Source of the DNA: Fibrobacterota bacterium
Lineage (GTDB): Bacteria > Fibrobacterota > Chitinivibrionia > Chitinivibrionales > Chitinispirillaceae
Length of the DNA stretch: 64,000 bases
Direction: 5' to 3'
Assembly (NCBI GenBank): GCA_023459055.1
Contig: JAEWVR010000004.1
Location: 1-64,000, forward strand
Made by a program: the position numbers and the translations under genes. The notes under the pieces are model-generated. The model saw only the letters and a list, made by a program, of their open reading frames with translations. It was not told the origin of the DNA and did not search any database. Below, piece by piece: positions 44,476 through 54,667 of the stretch. Position 1 is the first letter of the stretch. The number at the start of each line of letters is the position of its first letter.

Positions 44476-46536
44476 TTAATTCTCATCCTCCTGTGTACAG
44501 AAATACTCAATCGTTTTCTGTGCACAGGTTGTACAGTAATTAAGTTTTTTCAGCATGGTGTCAACCATTCTGTCATAAAGACGCTGATTTTCTTCATTGG
44601 TCCTGTTGGCAAGAGCTCCTACAAGACTGCCTGCACCTGCAATATCGGATTTCAATCTGACATCTGTTACCGCTTTGACAAGTTCAAGGTTGTCCATAAA
44701 ATCATAATTCGGATCCGTTGAGATCTTCTGTCCATAAATCTTACGGATCGTAGTCCTGAAAGAATCCTTCTGTTCCTTTGTTTTCAACCCGAGCCGTTCC
44801 TCAACGCTGTCAACAAATCGTTCGTCAATTTTGAGTGCTTTCAGTTCTCCGGTCTGTGGATCTTTATATTTCCACATTTTATTAGGCCCAAGATTTTCAG
44901 CATCAACCCCGATTATCATATTGACATAGTTCATTACATCTTTGCGTATGGCCTGCGGTTCATCCATATACGCATTGAACATCTCAGTCATGATGCGTTC
45001 ACGATAGAGTCCTTTTGCAATTTTTAAATCGTCAAGATATTTTTTGCGATCATTCGCTTCGCTCACATAGTCAAGTATTACCCGTTCGAGCGCTTTAAAG
45101 ACATCATACGCAAACATGCAACAACCCTCATTGGTTTCGGAACTCTCGATAAGCAGCTGTATAGAACGTCCGAGATTACGCTGTCCCAGTCCCTTCTGCC
45201 CGAAACGGTTTACAATAACAGGATCCTGATTCAACATGTCAATTACTTCTGCAAGCGTTTTTATACTCTTCTCACCGGCAACTTCACCGGCAGCAAGCTT
45301 GAGTGTTTCAACAGGAGTCAGTTTTTCTGAACGTGGAAGTCTTGACAATACAACAGCGACCGACGTTGCATAGTTCAGATTCGGATCCCGGTGAAGCGCT
45401 TCATGTGTCAGTGTGGTACGCGCTTCGTTTCCAATGGCGTAATTTGTCAATGCTTCCTGCTGACGGAAATTTGTATTATGCGAGACATAACAGATACGGC
45501 ACCGGTCGATAATAGGCGCCTCCTCTTTTTCAGAAAGGAACCTGTTGAACTCGGAATTGTTGCTTGTTGCAATAATTAATGTGTCAATCGGCCATTTAAA
45601 ACCGTCAATTTCGATCGTGCGATTCTGTATTACTCCAAGGTAGACCTGAACAAGATCTTTTTTATTTTTATATATTTCATCACTAAAATGGATACCGCCT
45701 CCGGCCACGCGTGCAAGTGCTCCCCGGCGCAGGTCAAACCGGTAGGGATTATTCGTATCAGATATATGAAGCAGACGCTGGATCGATTCTTCACCCAGAA
45801 GATCGACTGCTGATGAGGTCATTTTATCTTTTGCTGAATATTTGCCGGTTATGGTACCAAGAGTTTCGGAAAGCGGCACAGGTATCACCTCAATAAAATC
45901 GAGTAATGCTCCCGCAGAACCTCCGGTAAATTCCCGTATCTGTTCGAGGATATAACTACTGCATGCACCAAGAGGCCGGTAATTGCGATACAGTTTCTCA
46001 ATCTCAGCAGTTGAGAAACCGAAAGTGGAAGTAAGATACTCTTTACTTTCATTCGTTGAACTCATCAGATTCATCGCAAGAACCATCGGATCCTCATAGG
46101 TCTGTGATTCTATCGAGGTGATCTTGCCATATCCACCGATTTTTTGAAGGTTTTTAAATTTAAATGTGTATTTTCGATTTTTTTCTATTGAAAGAAATTC
46201 CCTGTACCTGCTGCAGAGAAATTCAACAAAGAATGTTTTCCCATTTCCCGGTTCACCTACAAGGACATATGCCATCTCTGATGACGAACCACCTTCAGCA
46301 GCGTCCTTGACATACGAAGCGAAGCTGTTGATTTCATCATACATACCTACTATATGTTTTGATCCGCTTCGAAAAAGTTTGAAATCATAGGTTGTTTTTC
46401 CATTGATTGTAACCTTTTCAATCCCTGCATCAAGAACCATTCGTGCAACGCTCTGAAAAGCATTTTCAAACACTGTATTGCCTTGCTTAACTGCCAAAAT
46501 GTGACGCGCTAGTGAATCGTCTCTGGTTGTATCCAT
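44476..46536 (-). CDS. prkA: PrkA-family serine kinase/AAA+ ATPase
   Basis: About 686 residues from ATG 46536, with GGAGG immediately upstream; the frame open to 46554 is not needed. AAA+ domain: Walker A GEPGNGKTFFVEFL, the arginine region FDLRRGALARVAGGGIHFSD, then WPIDTLIIATSNNSEFNRFL and IDRCRICYV. The C-terminal part (~480-686) is the PrkA helical domain, ending in KLNYCTTCAQKTIEYFC, with a CxxC pair. It is a conserved stress kinase (YeaG) that phosphorylates serine or acts as an ATP-dependent protease; substrates are unknown here. It heads the operon, with an extended -10 box about 110 bp upstream. Confidence 0.93.
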   Translation of the reverse strand: MDTTRDDSLARHILAVKQGNTVFENAFQSVARMVLDAGIEKVTINGKTTYDFKLFRSGSKHIVGMYDEINSFASYVKDAAEGGSSSEMAYVLVGEPGNGKTFFVEFLCSRYREFLSIEKNRKYTFKFKNLQKIGGYGKITSIESQTYEDPMVLAMNLMSSTNESKEYLTSTFGFSTAEIEKLYRNYRPLGACSSYILEQIREFTGGSAGALLDFIEVIPVPLSETLGTITGKYSAKDKMTSSAVDLLGEESIQRLLHISDTNNPYRFDLRRGALARVAGGGIHFSDEIYKNKKDLVQVYLGVIQNRTIEIDGFKWPIDTLIIATSNNSEFNRFLSEKEEAPIIDRCRICYVSHNTNFRQQEALTNYAIGNEARTTLTHEALHRDPNLNYATSVAVVLSRLPRSEKLTPVETLKLAAGEVAGEKSIKTLAEVIDMLNQDPVIVNRFGQKGLGQRNLGRSIQLLIESSETNEGCCMFAYDVFKALERVILDYVSEANDRKKYLDDLKIAKGLYRERIMTEMFNAYMDEPQAIRKDVMNYVNMIIGVDAENLGPNKMWKYKDPQTGELKALKIDERFVDSVEERLGLKTKEQKDSFRTTIRKIYGQKISTDPNYDFMDNLELVKAVTDVRLKSDIAGAGSLVGALANRTNEENQRLYDRMVDTMLKKLNYCTTCAQKTIEYFCTQEDEN

Positions 46537-46645
46537 AGTTCCTCCGGTAGTCATTTTGAGCTCTATTTTGTGATGACGCAGTATATATACAGTAATTTCT
46601 TTTTCATTTCTCTTATCAATACGTTAACTTGTTGTTTATTATTTT

Positions 46646-46654
46646 ATTATACCA
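46646..46654 (-). promoter_or_regulatory. Extended -10 element before prkA
   Basis: On the minus strand the sequence TGGTATAAT, an extended -10 box, lies about 110 bp upstream of prkA. No good -35 box is seen 17 bp upstream, which fits promoters that rely on the extended -10 or on sigma-S-type factors. Confidence 0.4.
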
Positions 46655-46782
46655 TAAGTTCTGTTGAATGTGTACGGATTCCAAGGGCCTGAATGTATTC
46701 CAGTTTAGTTTGTCATAATGCTTTCCAAACACGGTCAAATCACACCCGGTTGCTTTTATAAAGTATAAGATGCAAAACAGAT

Positions 46783-47355
46783 CTATTTCTTATACTTATC
46801 CATAGGCCTTACATTGTTTTCCAGCAACTCTATCAGTGATTCTAGCTTCCTTTCTCTTGTCGCTTCTCTTTTGGGCTCATTAAACAGCCCTACAAATTGT
46901 TTTTTTATTGATTGAGGCATCTCTTGATAATGAGCATATGCTTTTGCGTTTGTACAAATTCTTTTTTCAAATTCCTTATACTTATCATCCTGAATATGCT
47001 TCTGATCTGCTACTTCCCAGGATCCATCCTCTTTTGCTCTTTGAATAGCTTGTAATCCACGTTCTGTTATCATCCCTGACTTTATTAGTTTGTCAACAAT
47101 GACTTTATTCTTATCCGACCATCTGCTACCTTTTTTTCTGGGCGAAAAATACTTTTTATACCGATTATCATCGATCTTTTTTATTAATCCATCAATCCAT
47201 CCAAACGACAAAGCCTCTTCTAATGCATCATTTGCAGTAAAATGGTTTTCCCCGTTTTTGGAAAAAACAATCCAGACACCTTTCGAATTCAAATCCACAG
47301 CAGATAACCATTTTCTGAATTCATTCCGGTCAGTAAAGTACAGATCTTCACTCAT
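46783..47355 (-). CDS. YdeI/OmpD-associated family protein
   Basis: About 190 residues from ATG 47355. DRNEFRKWLSAVDLNSKGVW, LEEALSFGWIDGLIKKID, and FSPRKKGSRWSDKNK match the YdeI/DUF1905-like family, whose members are small cytoplasmic proteins of unclear activity sometimes tied to antimicrobial-peptide resistance. The end (KREATRERKLESLIELLEN) is the usual helical tail. A longer frame to 47406 adds a basic leader without a clear ribosome site. It follows the histidine-phosphatase gene after 57 bp on the same strand. Confidence 0.8.
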   Translation of the reverse strand: MSEDLYFTDRNEFRKWLSAVDLNSKGVWIVFSKNGENHFTANDALEEALSFGWIDGLIKKIDDNRYKKYFSPRKKGSRWSDKNKVIVDKLIKSGMITERGLQAIQRAKEDGSWEVADQKHIQDDKYKEFEKRICTNAKAYAHYQEMPQSIKKQFVGLFNEPKREATRERKLESLIELLENNVRPMDKYKK

Positions 47356-47412
47356 AGTATTCCCGTATGCACCTGATGGCAGTACGCTTATTCTACGCGG
47401 ATGCATTATTTC

Positions 47413-48003
47413 CTAAACTTTTTCAAAGGTTGCATGCGACCAATAGCGGTATCCATCGTTACTCGATATCAGTTTCCAGTTCCTTCTTAATAGTTCTTTC
47501 TTCAATATGCGGTTAACAAAACCATGGGCCATTAGTATGGTATGCTTTACATTTTTATTTTTTTCCAGATAATCAGCACCATCATTTACCCGTTTAATAA
47601 AATTTTTGTACGCTTCTGAATTATAGTATAACCCTGATCTCCATAGTAACCGAAGAGCAATCATCCAGATAATCAAGGGCATTTTAATTGATCTTCCTAT
47701 ACCGCATGGTAAATCTGCTTCATTAAACAGATGATTTGATTCAAATGCACGAATTCCCAACATATGAAAAGATTCATGCGTTCTAGTAAGTTCACTGCTT
47801 ATGAACAGCTCTCCATCCTGGATAATTTCTTTTAACGAAGAGGGAATATCATTTACAGAATGAAGTTTACAGGTATTCCATGCCCGAATAAATTGTTCTA
47901 TATTTTCCCCTGAGACAATAGAGAACAAAGAATAGTCATCATGGGCCTGAGGTTTTCCATGCCTGATAAGTGTTATTTTTGTTTTATTATTATCCATACT
48001 CAT
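47413..48003 (-). CDS. Histidine phosphatase superfamily protein
   Basis: About 196 residues. The N-terminal LIRHGKPQAHDD is the RHG phosphohistidine motif, and LMAHGFVNRIL supplies the second histidine near the C-terminus; LFISSELTRTHES provides the phosphate-binding Arg and a likely acid. The family includes phosphoglycerate mutases and SixA-type phosphatases; the substrate cannot be read. I chose ATG 48003, inside a frame starting at GTG 48012. Its hydrophobic stretch (MPLIIWMIALRLLWRSGL) could form a membrane-associated helix, which is odd for this family. Confidence 0.82.
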   Translation of the reverse strand: MSMDNNKTKITLIRHGKPQAHDDYSLFSIVSGENIEQFIRAWNTCKLHSVNDIPSSLKEIIQDGELFISSELTRTHESFHMLGIRAFESNHLFNEADLPCGIGRSIKMPLIIWMIALRLLWRSGLYYNSEAYKNFIKRVNDGADYLEKNKNVKHTILMAHGFVNRILKKELLRRNWKLISSNDGYRYWSHATFEKV

Positions 48004-48569
48004 TTTTCTCACTATATTGTTTTATACTGGAAGCGCTCTTATTGATATCCACTGTGGCAGCAGCAATTTTCGATAACTACCATTCGCTAAACCACTTCAC
48101 AAATATCTATATAATATACCACGTATTTAACCAGAAGGCATCTACAGAGATTATCAATTCACAATATGTACCTCACATTCTATACCCCCCACTGGTATAA
48201 AAATCCTGTCCGCAGAATAGATCAATACCACCGAAATATACTCTTTCAGAAAAAATCGGTTTTTTGTCCAGATGAGCATTGAAATTGCTACTATCGCATA
48301 TCTCCGCAACCTGGGAACTGGTTTCCAGCGGGAGGTGTTAATCCGTGAAGTGTAACAGCTGATCCGAATGGCATACTCTGCGATTCGAAAACCGAGAGCA
48401 TTGAGCCACTGTTTTTTGCTCTGAATTAATTCAATTTTTTTGAATCCGAAAACTTCTTTTTTTTAAGGTAAGTTTTGACAGATACATTATTTAATATTAA
48501 AATTACATAAAAATTCTGCGTTCTCATATCTGACTGGTACATCAACAATTAAAAGATTGAAGATGAAAT
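48004..48569. other. Intergenic region before the thioesterase gene
   Basis: No supported gene. A short plus-strand frame from 48273 (MSIEIATIAYLRNLGTGFQ) ends after 28 codons and is not recognised. The promoter of the thioesterase gene lies at 48475-48503. A poly-T tract precedes it. Confidence 0.4.
48475..48503 (+). promoter_or_regulatory. Near-consensus sigma-70 promoter for the thioesterase gene
   Basis: TTGACA (48475-48480), 17-bp spacer, TAAAAT (48498-48503). It lies 66 bp before the ATG at 48570. Confidence 0.7.
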
Positions 48570-49484
48570 ATGATACATAATCTAATACAGGAACTAAATC
48601 ATAAAGGCATACAGTTATCTTTTTCAAATGGGAAACTTAAATATTCCGGACCTGAACACCATATCACTCCGGAGATTGTCCAAAAATTAAAAGACCATAA
48701 AGAAAGTCTTAAACGATATTTGTGGCCTGTTGAAAATTCAAATCTCATCCCGATTAACTTAAAGGGAACAGGGACGCCGTTTATTCTGGTACATGGCAGT
48801 AATTCTGTCAATTTCCTATCTAAATATTTCGATGGTAAACGACCCGTTTTAAATTATCTCGACCTGGGATCCAATGGCGAACGGATTCCATCAAAGAGCA
48901 TTGAAGAAATGGCCCAAAATTATATCAAACAGTTAATTGAGTTAGTTCCTGATGGTCCCTATATATTTTGCGGATTTTCATTCGGAGGTTTATTGGCATT
49001 CAAAATGGCTGAAATACTTCAGGAAAAAGGCACTTCTGTTCCATGCATAATTCTCTTTGATACAAAAACTCCGCAGGCAAAGGTTGTAAGCAAAGTTTAC
49101 AATCTGGTTCATAATGTTAAAGAGAATAAACTAAAATTTCTCTATCGGGCATGTATTAATCGAATAGAAAAATTCAAATTCATATTGTTTTTACAGTTTC
49201 AAAGAAAAAAAACAATTCCTGTTGAATATAGAAACAGGTATATAATGTCAGTATATCATACATTGATGATGAAATACACTCCAGTAAAAATCAATTCAGA
49301 TATTTTGTTATTCCGTTCAAAGAAAAATCCGACAATTGATCCTCAAATGGGATGGGGAGAACTTGTAAATAACATTGACGTGATGGAACTTGAAGGAGAT
49401 CATTTAGGGATTATCTATCTTGAGCAAAATTATCAAAAAATATCAGAACGAATTGGATTATTATTAGAGAGTAAAAATATTTGA
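48570..49484 (+). CDS. Thioesterase with N-terminal TubC-type docking domain
   Basis: 304 residues in two parts. Residues ~1-52 (LIQELNHKGIQLSFSNGKLK, then HHITPEIVQKLKDHKESL) fit the TubC N-terminal docking fold, the beta-hairpin module that receives the tail of an upstream synthetase. Residues ~60-300 form an alpha/beta-hydrolase thioesterase: FILVHGSNSV, nucleophile Ser137 in CGFSFGGLLAF, an acid near ILFDTKTP, and His278 in EGDHLGI. Free-standing thioesterases usually lack a docking domain. The gene is convergent with the synthetase, which has no release domain, so it probably acts on it in trans, hydrolysing or cyclising the thioester. Strong promoter upstream, terminator downstream. Confidence 0.85.
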   Translation: MIHNLIQELNHKGIQLSFSNGKLKYSGPEHHITPEIVQKLKDHKESLKRYLWPVENSNLIPINLKGTGTPFILVHGSNSVNFLSKYFDGKRPVLNYLDLGSNGERIPSKSIEEMAQNYIKQLIELVPDGPYIFCGFSFGGLLAFKMAEILQEKGTSVPCIILFDTKTPQAKVVSKVYNLVHNVKENKLKFLYRACINRIEKFKFILFLQFQRKKTIPVEYRNRYIMSVYHTLMMKYTPVKINSDILLFRSKKNPTIDPQMGWGELVNNIDVMELEGDHLGIIYLEQNYQKISERIGLLLESKNI

Positions 49485-49529
49485 AAGTGCTATTGGTACC
49501 AAAACAGCTTATACGTATTCAATCGTAAT

Positions 49530-49570
49530 CCCCGATTGTCCATTTGACAATCAGGGACTATTCTTTTTTT
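49530..49570 (+). terminator. Terminator after the thioesterase gene
   Basis: CCCGATTGTC (49531-49540) pairs with GACAATCAGGG (49546-49556) with one mismatch and a 5-nt loop; TTCTTTTTTT follows on the plus strand. It separates the convergent thioesterase and synthetase genes. Confidence 0.75.
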
Positions 49571-49606
49571 GTATACTACAAACCAGCGATATTCCGGATA
49601 ATCACG

Positions 49607-52600
49607 TTATATTTCTCCGCTGACCATTCTGACAGTTGCACTCTTTTGATCTGTAAGAACACAATTAGTATTTACCTTAAAATCAATCAGTTCTGCCAGA
49701 TCTTTTATCCGGGGTGAACTGAAAAAATTCCGGATATTAAATTCGATGTTGAACATCTTTTCAATCTTTGAAGCAATAGAGATGGTCAGTATGGAATTTC
49801 CGCCTATATCAAAGAAATTATCCGTTACTGAAATATTCCCTGTTTTTAGTGTTTCACTCCATATCTTTTGAATGGCTTTTTCGGTATCGGTCATCCATTC
49901 CGGTTCATGCTTTTGTCTGTTTTCAAATTCGCGCGAGTCAAATATCAGCGCTTTGCGATCAATCTTTCCGTTGATCGTTTTCGGGAATCCGTGCATAAAT
50001 TTGTATGCTGATGGTACCATATACGGCGGTAATTTTACTTTTATGGCCCTTTCCACATCTCTGGCATCACCTTTATAGTTTTTTTCTACATCAATAAAAG
50101 CTACCAGCTTATAATTCCCATCCTGTACCTTTACAGGCTTTATTACCGTTTCTATTATGCCGTCCAGCTCGGATATTACCGATTCTATCTCACCAAGTTC
50201 TACCCTGAAACCCCGAATTTTTATTTGATTGTCAATCCTGCCATGAAATTCAAGATTCCCGTCAGGAAGCCATCTGACAAGATCACCAGTCTTATAAAGC
50301 CGTTCACCTGGTTTATGAGGATTTTCGATAAAACTTATCTTGTTCAGATCATCCCTGTGTAAATACTCCCTTGATAAGCCTTCTCCCCCGACATATAACT
50401 CACCGATGACTCCAATTGGCTGATAGTTCAGATGTTTATCAAAAACATAGGTAGTAGAATTTTTAATAGGTTTACCGATAGGAACATTATATTCATAATC
50501 GTTTTCAATTAAATATATGGTCGAGAACGTTGTATTCTCGCTTGGACCATAACAATTCAACACTTTCAAATAGGGATTATTCTTTCGAACCTTATTAATA
50601 TGAGGTGCAGATAATGCATCGCCTCCAACCATTAAATACTTAAGACCAGAAAAAATGTCGGTACGAATTTCTGCAATCTGGGTGAACAGAGCAGATGTTA
50701 AATGTAAAATGGTAATATTGTTCTCTTTTAGTTCTTTCCCCAGATCTGTTGTATTTAAAATTGTTTCTTTTTCAACAATGTAAATAGTTGCCCCATTTAG
50801 TAAAGAACCCCAGAGTTCAAAGGTGGTAACATCAAATACAATTGCCGAAGTATATAATATTCTGTCATCAGAGGAAAGTTCCATATAGTCAGGATCAATT
50901 ACTGTCCTGATAACGCTGAAGTGACGAATCAGACTTCCTTTTGGATTTCCTGTTGAACCTGATGTATAAATAATGTACGCCAGATCATCTGATGTATTAA
51001 CCCTCTCCACATTTGATTTCCTGCTTTGGTATGATGATGGAGAATTTAAATCAAGCTTTTTAACGCCATCAATCGTTACATTCATCAAATGGGTTTGCGT
51101 TAATACAATTGTGCAACCTCCATCTTTAACCATAAAGTTAATTCTATGTTCGGGAAATACCGGATCAATAGCAAGATATGCACCTCCAGCCTTTAAAATA
51201 CCAAGGATACCAATAACCATTTCAATTGATTTATCGACCAGAATCCCGACTGAAGAATTACGTTTAACTCCTGATTCTCTCAAAGTGCGAGCTAACTGAT
51301 TTGCTTTTTCATTAAGCTGCCGGTAAGTTAATGACTTTTCTTTAAACACTACAGCGGTTTTATCAGGATGCATGTCGGCCTGCTCTTCAAAAAACTGTAC
51401 GATTGTCTTTTCTTTGGGATACTCCGCATAAGTTTCAGTAAATGCACCTATCTTCTTTTTTTCATCTTCTGAAATCATTCCAATTGACGCAATAGGAGCG
51501 ACTGGATTTTCTACCAGTGATTGAAGCAAACAAAGGAAATTATTTTTTAACCGGGTTATTGTCTCTGAAGTTAATATATCTGTATCATATTCAAATTCGC
51601 CTTCAATAGAGCCTTTGTTTTCCCACATGTATAGTGATATATCAAATGGAGATACACCTCCATTAATGACAAGCCGTGAACTTTTTATATCATTCAAGCC
51701 CAGGGATGCATCCATGTTTTCCTGCCATGCAAAGCTTACCTGAAACAACGGATTGATATTGTTGATCCGCTCCGGATTAACAGCGTTCACAATTTTTTCA
51801 AAAGGAATTTCCTGATTTGAAAGAGCATCGATAATATTCTTCTTTGTCTGATGTATTAATTGGCCTGTAGTAAGATGATCATGAAAAGAAAAACGCAATA
51901 CCACTGTATTTACAAACATTCCAATAATATCATTCAATCTTGAATCGGGTCTGTACGACACAGGAATTCCAATACAAAAATCATTATCGGATGTATATTT
52001 GTGGATAAGTATGCTATAAAAACTCAGCATTGTTGTAAAAAGCGTGCAATCATTTTTTTTGCTTAATGCAATTATTTTCTTTGAAAGCGTTTCATTAACT
52101 TTATAAGAAATACGATTACCAAAACCTGATGGTATCGAAGGCCGCTGCTTATCATAGGGGAAATTTATAACCGGTATAATACCTTTCAGTTGTTCTTTCC
52201 AATAGTTGAGTTTTGCATTTTTTATATCTTCATTATACGTCGCACGTTCCCACTCTGCAAAATCTGCCTGTGTTAAAGCAATTGATGATAACTGATCACC
52301 GGAATTTCTGATTAGTGAAGTATAAATAAATCCAAGGTCATGTATAAATACCTGCAACGAGAGTCCATCAAAGATAATGTGATGTACATTAAATTGGAAT
52401 ATGTAATCGTTTTCCCCTTTTTTAAATAAAAACAGCGAATACAACCTGTCTTTATAAAGGTCTATTTTCTTTCGGGCATGAGTGTTAATATGTTCATCCA
52501 ATTCAGCCCTGGAATGATTACTTACATCCAGATAATGTAATTGTATTTCATGTGGTACGATATCAAAATATGGTTTATGATCAACATCCTTAAGAACCGA

Positions 52601-54667
52601 GAAAAATATTGAATGTCGTTCAAAAACTCTTTTCAGACTCTTCGTAAACACAGCAACATCCAGTTTCCCGTAAAGATTGTAAACAAAGCTCAGATTGTAA
52701 CTGGTTGCATCAGGATTGATAATGGTATTAAGCCATATTCTTTCCTGATGACTCGACAAAATGATATTTGTTGTTATTGACTTATGCACTAATTGTGCAG
52801 ATGGTATACATTTTCTCTGAGAAAGCAGAAAATCTCCAAGAGTTTTTATTGTCGGGTTATCATTCAGGTCTTTAAATGAAATAGAATACCCTTCAAGGTC
52901 TACCACTCTATTAATTACACTATACACAAACAGGGAATCTCCTCCAATAGAATTATAACGATCATTGATGGTAAAATCTGAATGACCCAATAGATCAGAC
53001 CATATATCAAATAGCCGTTTATAAATCCCATCAATGTTGCTATTGACTAATTTATCAGTAGATTGCAGTCGTGATGAATGTGCAATTGACAATAATGCCT
53101 TATTGTCAATCTTTCCATTTGACGATATCGGAAAATAATCAATTTTAAAATAACCATCAGGCATCATATAGTCAGGCAGTACTTTACGTATTTCGTTCTC
53201 TATATCTTCTTTCTTTGTAACGATATGATCAATTCCGATATAAAACAGAAACTTTTTAATATTCTGCAGATCAGTTTTATCCGGAACAACAATACAATCT
53301 TTAATATTCGGAACTGATAATACAGCTTGTTTAATTTCTCCTAATTCTACACGATATCCACGTATTTTTACCTGCAGATCTTCCCTGCCCAGAAACTCGA
53401 TGTTTCCATCTGGCATCCATTGAGCCTTATCACCGGTATAATAAAGCTTTCCTCCATGATTATTATATGGATCGTTAATAAATTTTTTTTGAGTTAATTC
53501 TTTATCATTATAATACTCACTGGCAAGACATTTTCCTCCAATATATAAGTCACCGGGAACATGTATACCACAATGTTCAAGTTTTGAATCAAGAATATAA
53601 TACTTTGCATTTTGTATAGGTCTACCGTATGGTATGCTTTTCCATTCTGGATCTATTTTGTCAATAATAAAATAATTTGACCATATAGTAGCTTCAGTGG
53701 CTCCGCCTAATCCGACTATCTTTGCATTTGAGAAAAATGAGCGGATTTCATCAGGTAAGGTCAAAGGGATCCAGTCACCGCTTAAAAATACCAACCGTAA
53801 TGATAAATTTAATTGTGTATTTTTATAATCTGGTAATAAAGGAATGATTCGCTGAATACATTGCGGGCATGAATCCCAGAAAGTAATATGTTCATCCAGC
53901 ATTATCTGCAATTGCCGAGCAGCATCCATACGTTCCTGATCGTTTAAAACCCGTATTGTTCCTCCTGCAGCAAGCATACCGAAAATATCATACACCGATA
54001 AATCAAAACTCAGATTTGTAGTCCAGAGTAACGTATCGGTATTATTAACTGTAAATGTAGTATTAACCCATTCGATAAGATTAATTACCGGTTTATGTTT
54101 AACCAATACTCCTTTGGGAGTACCTGTCGTTCCGGATGTAAAAATGATATACGCGGGACTGTCAGGATTAACTTCGTAATGTAGATTTTCATCATCTAAT
54201 GTCTGAGATTGCACAAACAGGTCGTCCAAAACAATAACGTTTCTTCCATCAGCGCTTAAAACATCTTTAAATTCATCTGTTGTAAGGATATATTTAATAT
54301 TTGCCGAATGACATATTTTCAGTATTCTGTCAATAGGATCGGATATATTCAACGGTACATATGCTGCTCCATTTTTCAAAACAGCATATAAGGAGATAAT
54401 TAATTCCGTCGATCGCGGCAACAGAATACCTATGACATTTTCCGGTTTGATCCCATACAGATTTAGCTGTCTGGCGACCTGATTTGCTTTATTATTTACG
54501 TTTGAATAGGTCAGACGATCGTCAGTTGAAATAAGTGCAAAATGATCAGGTTGTTCTATAACCCGTTCTTCAAATAGCTGATGTATGGTTTTATGATCAG
54601 AATAACGGGTGTCTGTGTTATTCCATACATTAAGAATGACATTCTTTAAATCGGTAGAAGTATTCAT
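49607..54667 (-). CDS. Two-module nonribosomal peptide synthetase, A-PCP-C-A-PCP
   Basis: About 1686 residues from ATG 54667 (GGAG 9 nt upstream; a TTG at 54697 is rejected). Order: A1 (~20-545) with YIIFTSGTTGTPKG and NGKIDNKALL; PCP1 (~560-640) with the phosphopantetheine site GGDSL; condensation domain (~655-1085) with HHIIFDG; A2 (~1105-1600) with YIIYTSGSTGNPKG and NGKIDRKALI; PCP2 (~1605-1680) with GGNSI. No cyclisation, epimerisation, reductase or thioesterase domain. Reading the binding-pocket positions by eye, A1 gives D-L-Y-D-F-S-L-I-W-K, nearly the cysteine code D-L-Y-N-L-S-L-I-W-K; A2 gives D-V-F-H-M-G-C-T-F-K, not clearly assigned. The predicted product is a Cys-Xaa dipeptide. 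The C-terminal tail (KSATVRMVSGEI) is a candidate docking strand for the convergent thioesterase. No MbtH, phosphopantetheinyl transferase or exporter is seen nearby. Confidence 0.93.
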   Translation of the reverse strand: MNTSTDLKNVILNVWNNTDTRYSDHKTIHQLFEERVIEQPDHFALISTDDRLTYSNVNNKANQVARQLNLYGIKPENVIGILLPRSTELIISLYAVLKNGAAYVPLNISDPIDRILKICHSANIKYILTTDEFKDVLSADGRNVIVLDDLFVQSQTLDDENLHYEVNPDSPAYIIFTSGTTGTPKGVLVKHKPVINLIEWVNTTFTVNNTDTLLWTTNLSFDLSVYDIFGMLAAGGTIRVLNDQERMDAARQLQIMLDEHITFWDSCPQCIQRIIPLLPDYKNTQLNLSLRLVFLSGDWIPLTLPDEIRSFFSNAKIVGLGGATEATIWSNYFIIDKIDPEWKSIPYGRPIQNAKYYILDSKLEHCGIHVPGDLYIGGKCLASEYYNDKELTQKKFINDPYNNHGGKLYYTGDKAQWMPDGNIEFLGREDLQVKIRGYRVELGEIKQAVLSVPNIKDCIVVPDKTDLQNIKKFLFYIGIDHIVTKKEDIENEIRKVLPDYMMPDGYFKIDYFPISSNGKIDNKALLSIAHSSRLQSTDKLVNSNIDGIYKRLFDIWSDLLGHSDFTINDRYNSIGGDSLFVYSVINRVVDLEGYSISFKDLNDNPTIKTLGDFLLSQRKCIPSAQLVHKSITTNIILSSHQERIWLNTIINPDATSYNLSFVYNLYGKLDVAVFTKSLKRVFERHSIFFSVLKDVDHKPYFDIVPHEIQLHYLDVSNHSRAELDEHINTHARKKIDLYKDRLYSLFLFKKGENDYIFQFNVHHIIFDGLSLQVFIHDLGFIYTSLIRNSGDQLSSIALTQADFAEWERATYNEDIKNAKLNYWKEQLKGIIPVINFPYDKQRPSIPSGFGNRISYKVNETLSKKIIALSKKNDCTLFTTMLSFYSILIHKYTSDNDFCIGIPVSYRPDSRLNDIIGMFVNTVVLRFSFHDHLTTGQLIHQTKKNIIDALSNQEIPFEKIVNAVNPERINNINPLFQVSFAWQENMDASLGLNDIKSSRLVINGGVSPFDISLYMWENKGSIEGEFEYDTDILTSETITRLKNNFLCLLQSLVENPVAPIASIGMISEDEKKKIGAFTETYAEYPKEKTIVQFFEEQADMHPDKTAVVFKEKSLTYRQLNEKANQLARTLRESGVKRNSSVGILVDKSIEMVIGILGILKAGGAYLAIDPVFPEHRINFMVKDGGCTIVLTQTHLMNVTIDGVKKLDLNSPSSYQSRKSNVERVNTSDDLAYIIYTSGSTGNPKGSLIRHFSVIRTVIDPDYMELSSDDRILYTSAIVFDVTTFELWGSLLNGATIYIVEKETILNTTDLGKELKENNITILHLTSALFTQIAEIRTDIFSGLKYLMVGGDALSAPHINKVRKNNPYLKVLNCYGPSENTTFSTIYLIENDYEYNVPIGKPIKNSTTYVFDKHLNYQPIGVIGELYVGGEGLSREYLHRDDLNKISFIENPHKPGERLYKTGDLVRWLPDGNLEFHGRIDNQIKIRGFRVELGEIESVISELDGIIETVIKPVKVQDGNYKLVAFIDVEKNYKGDARDVERAIKVKLPPYMVPSAYKFMHGFPKTINGKIDRKALIFDSREFENRQKHEPEWMTDTEKAIQKIWSETLKTGNISVTDNFFDIGGNSILTISIASKIEKMFNIEFNIRNFFSSPRIKDLAELIDFKVNTNCVLTDQKSATVRMVSGEI

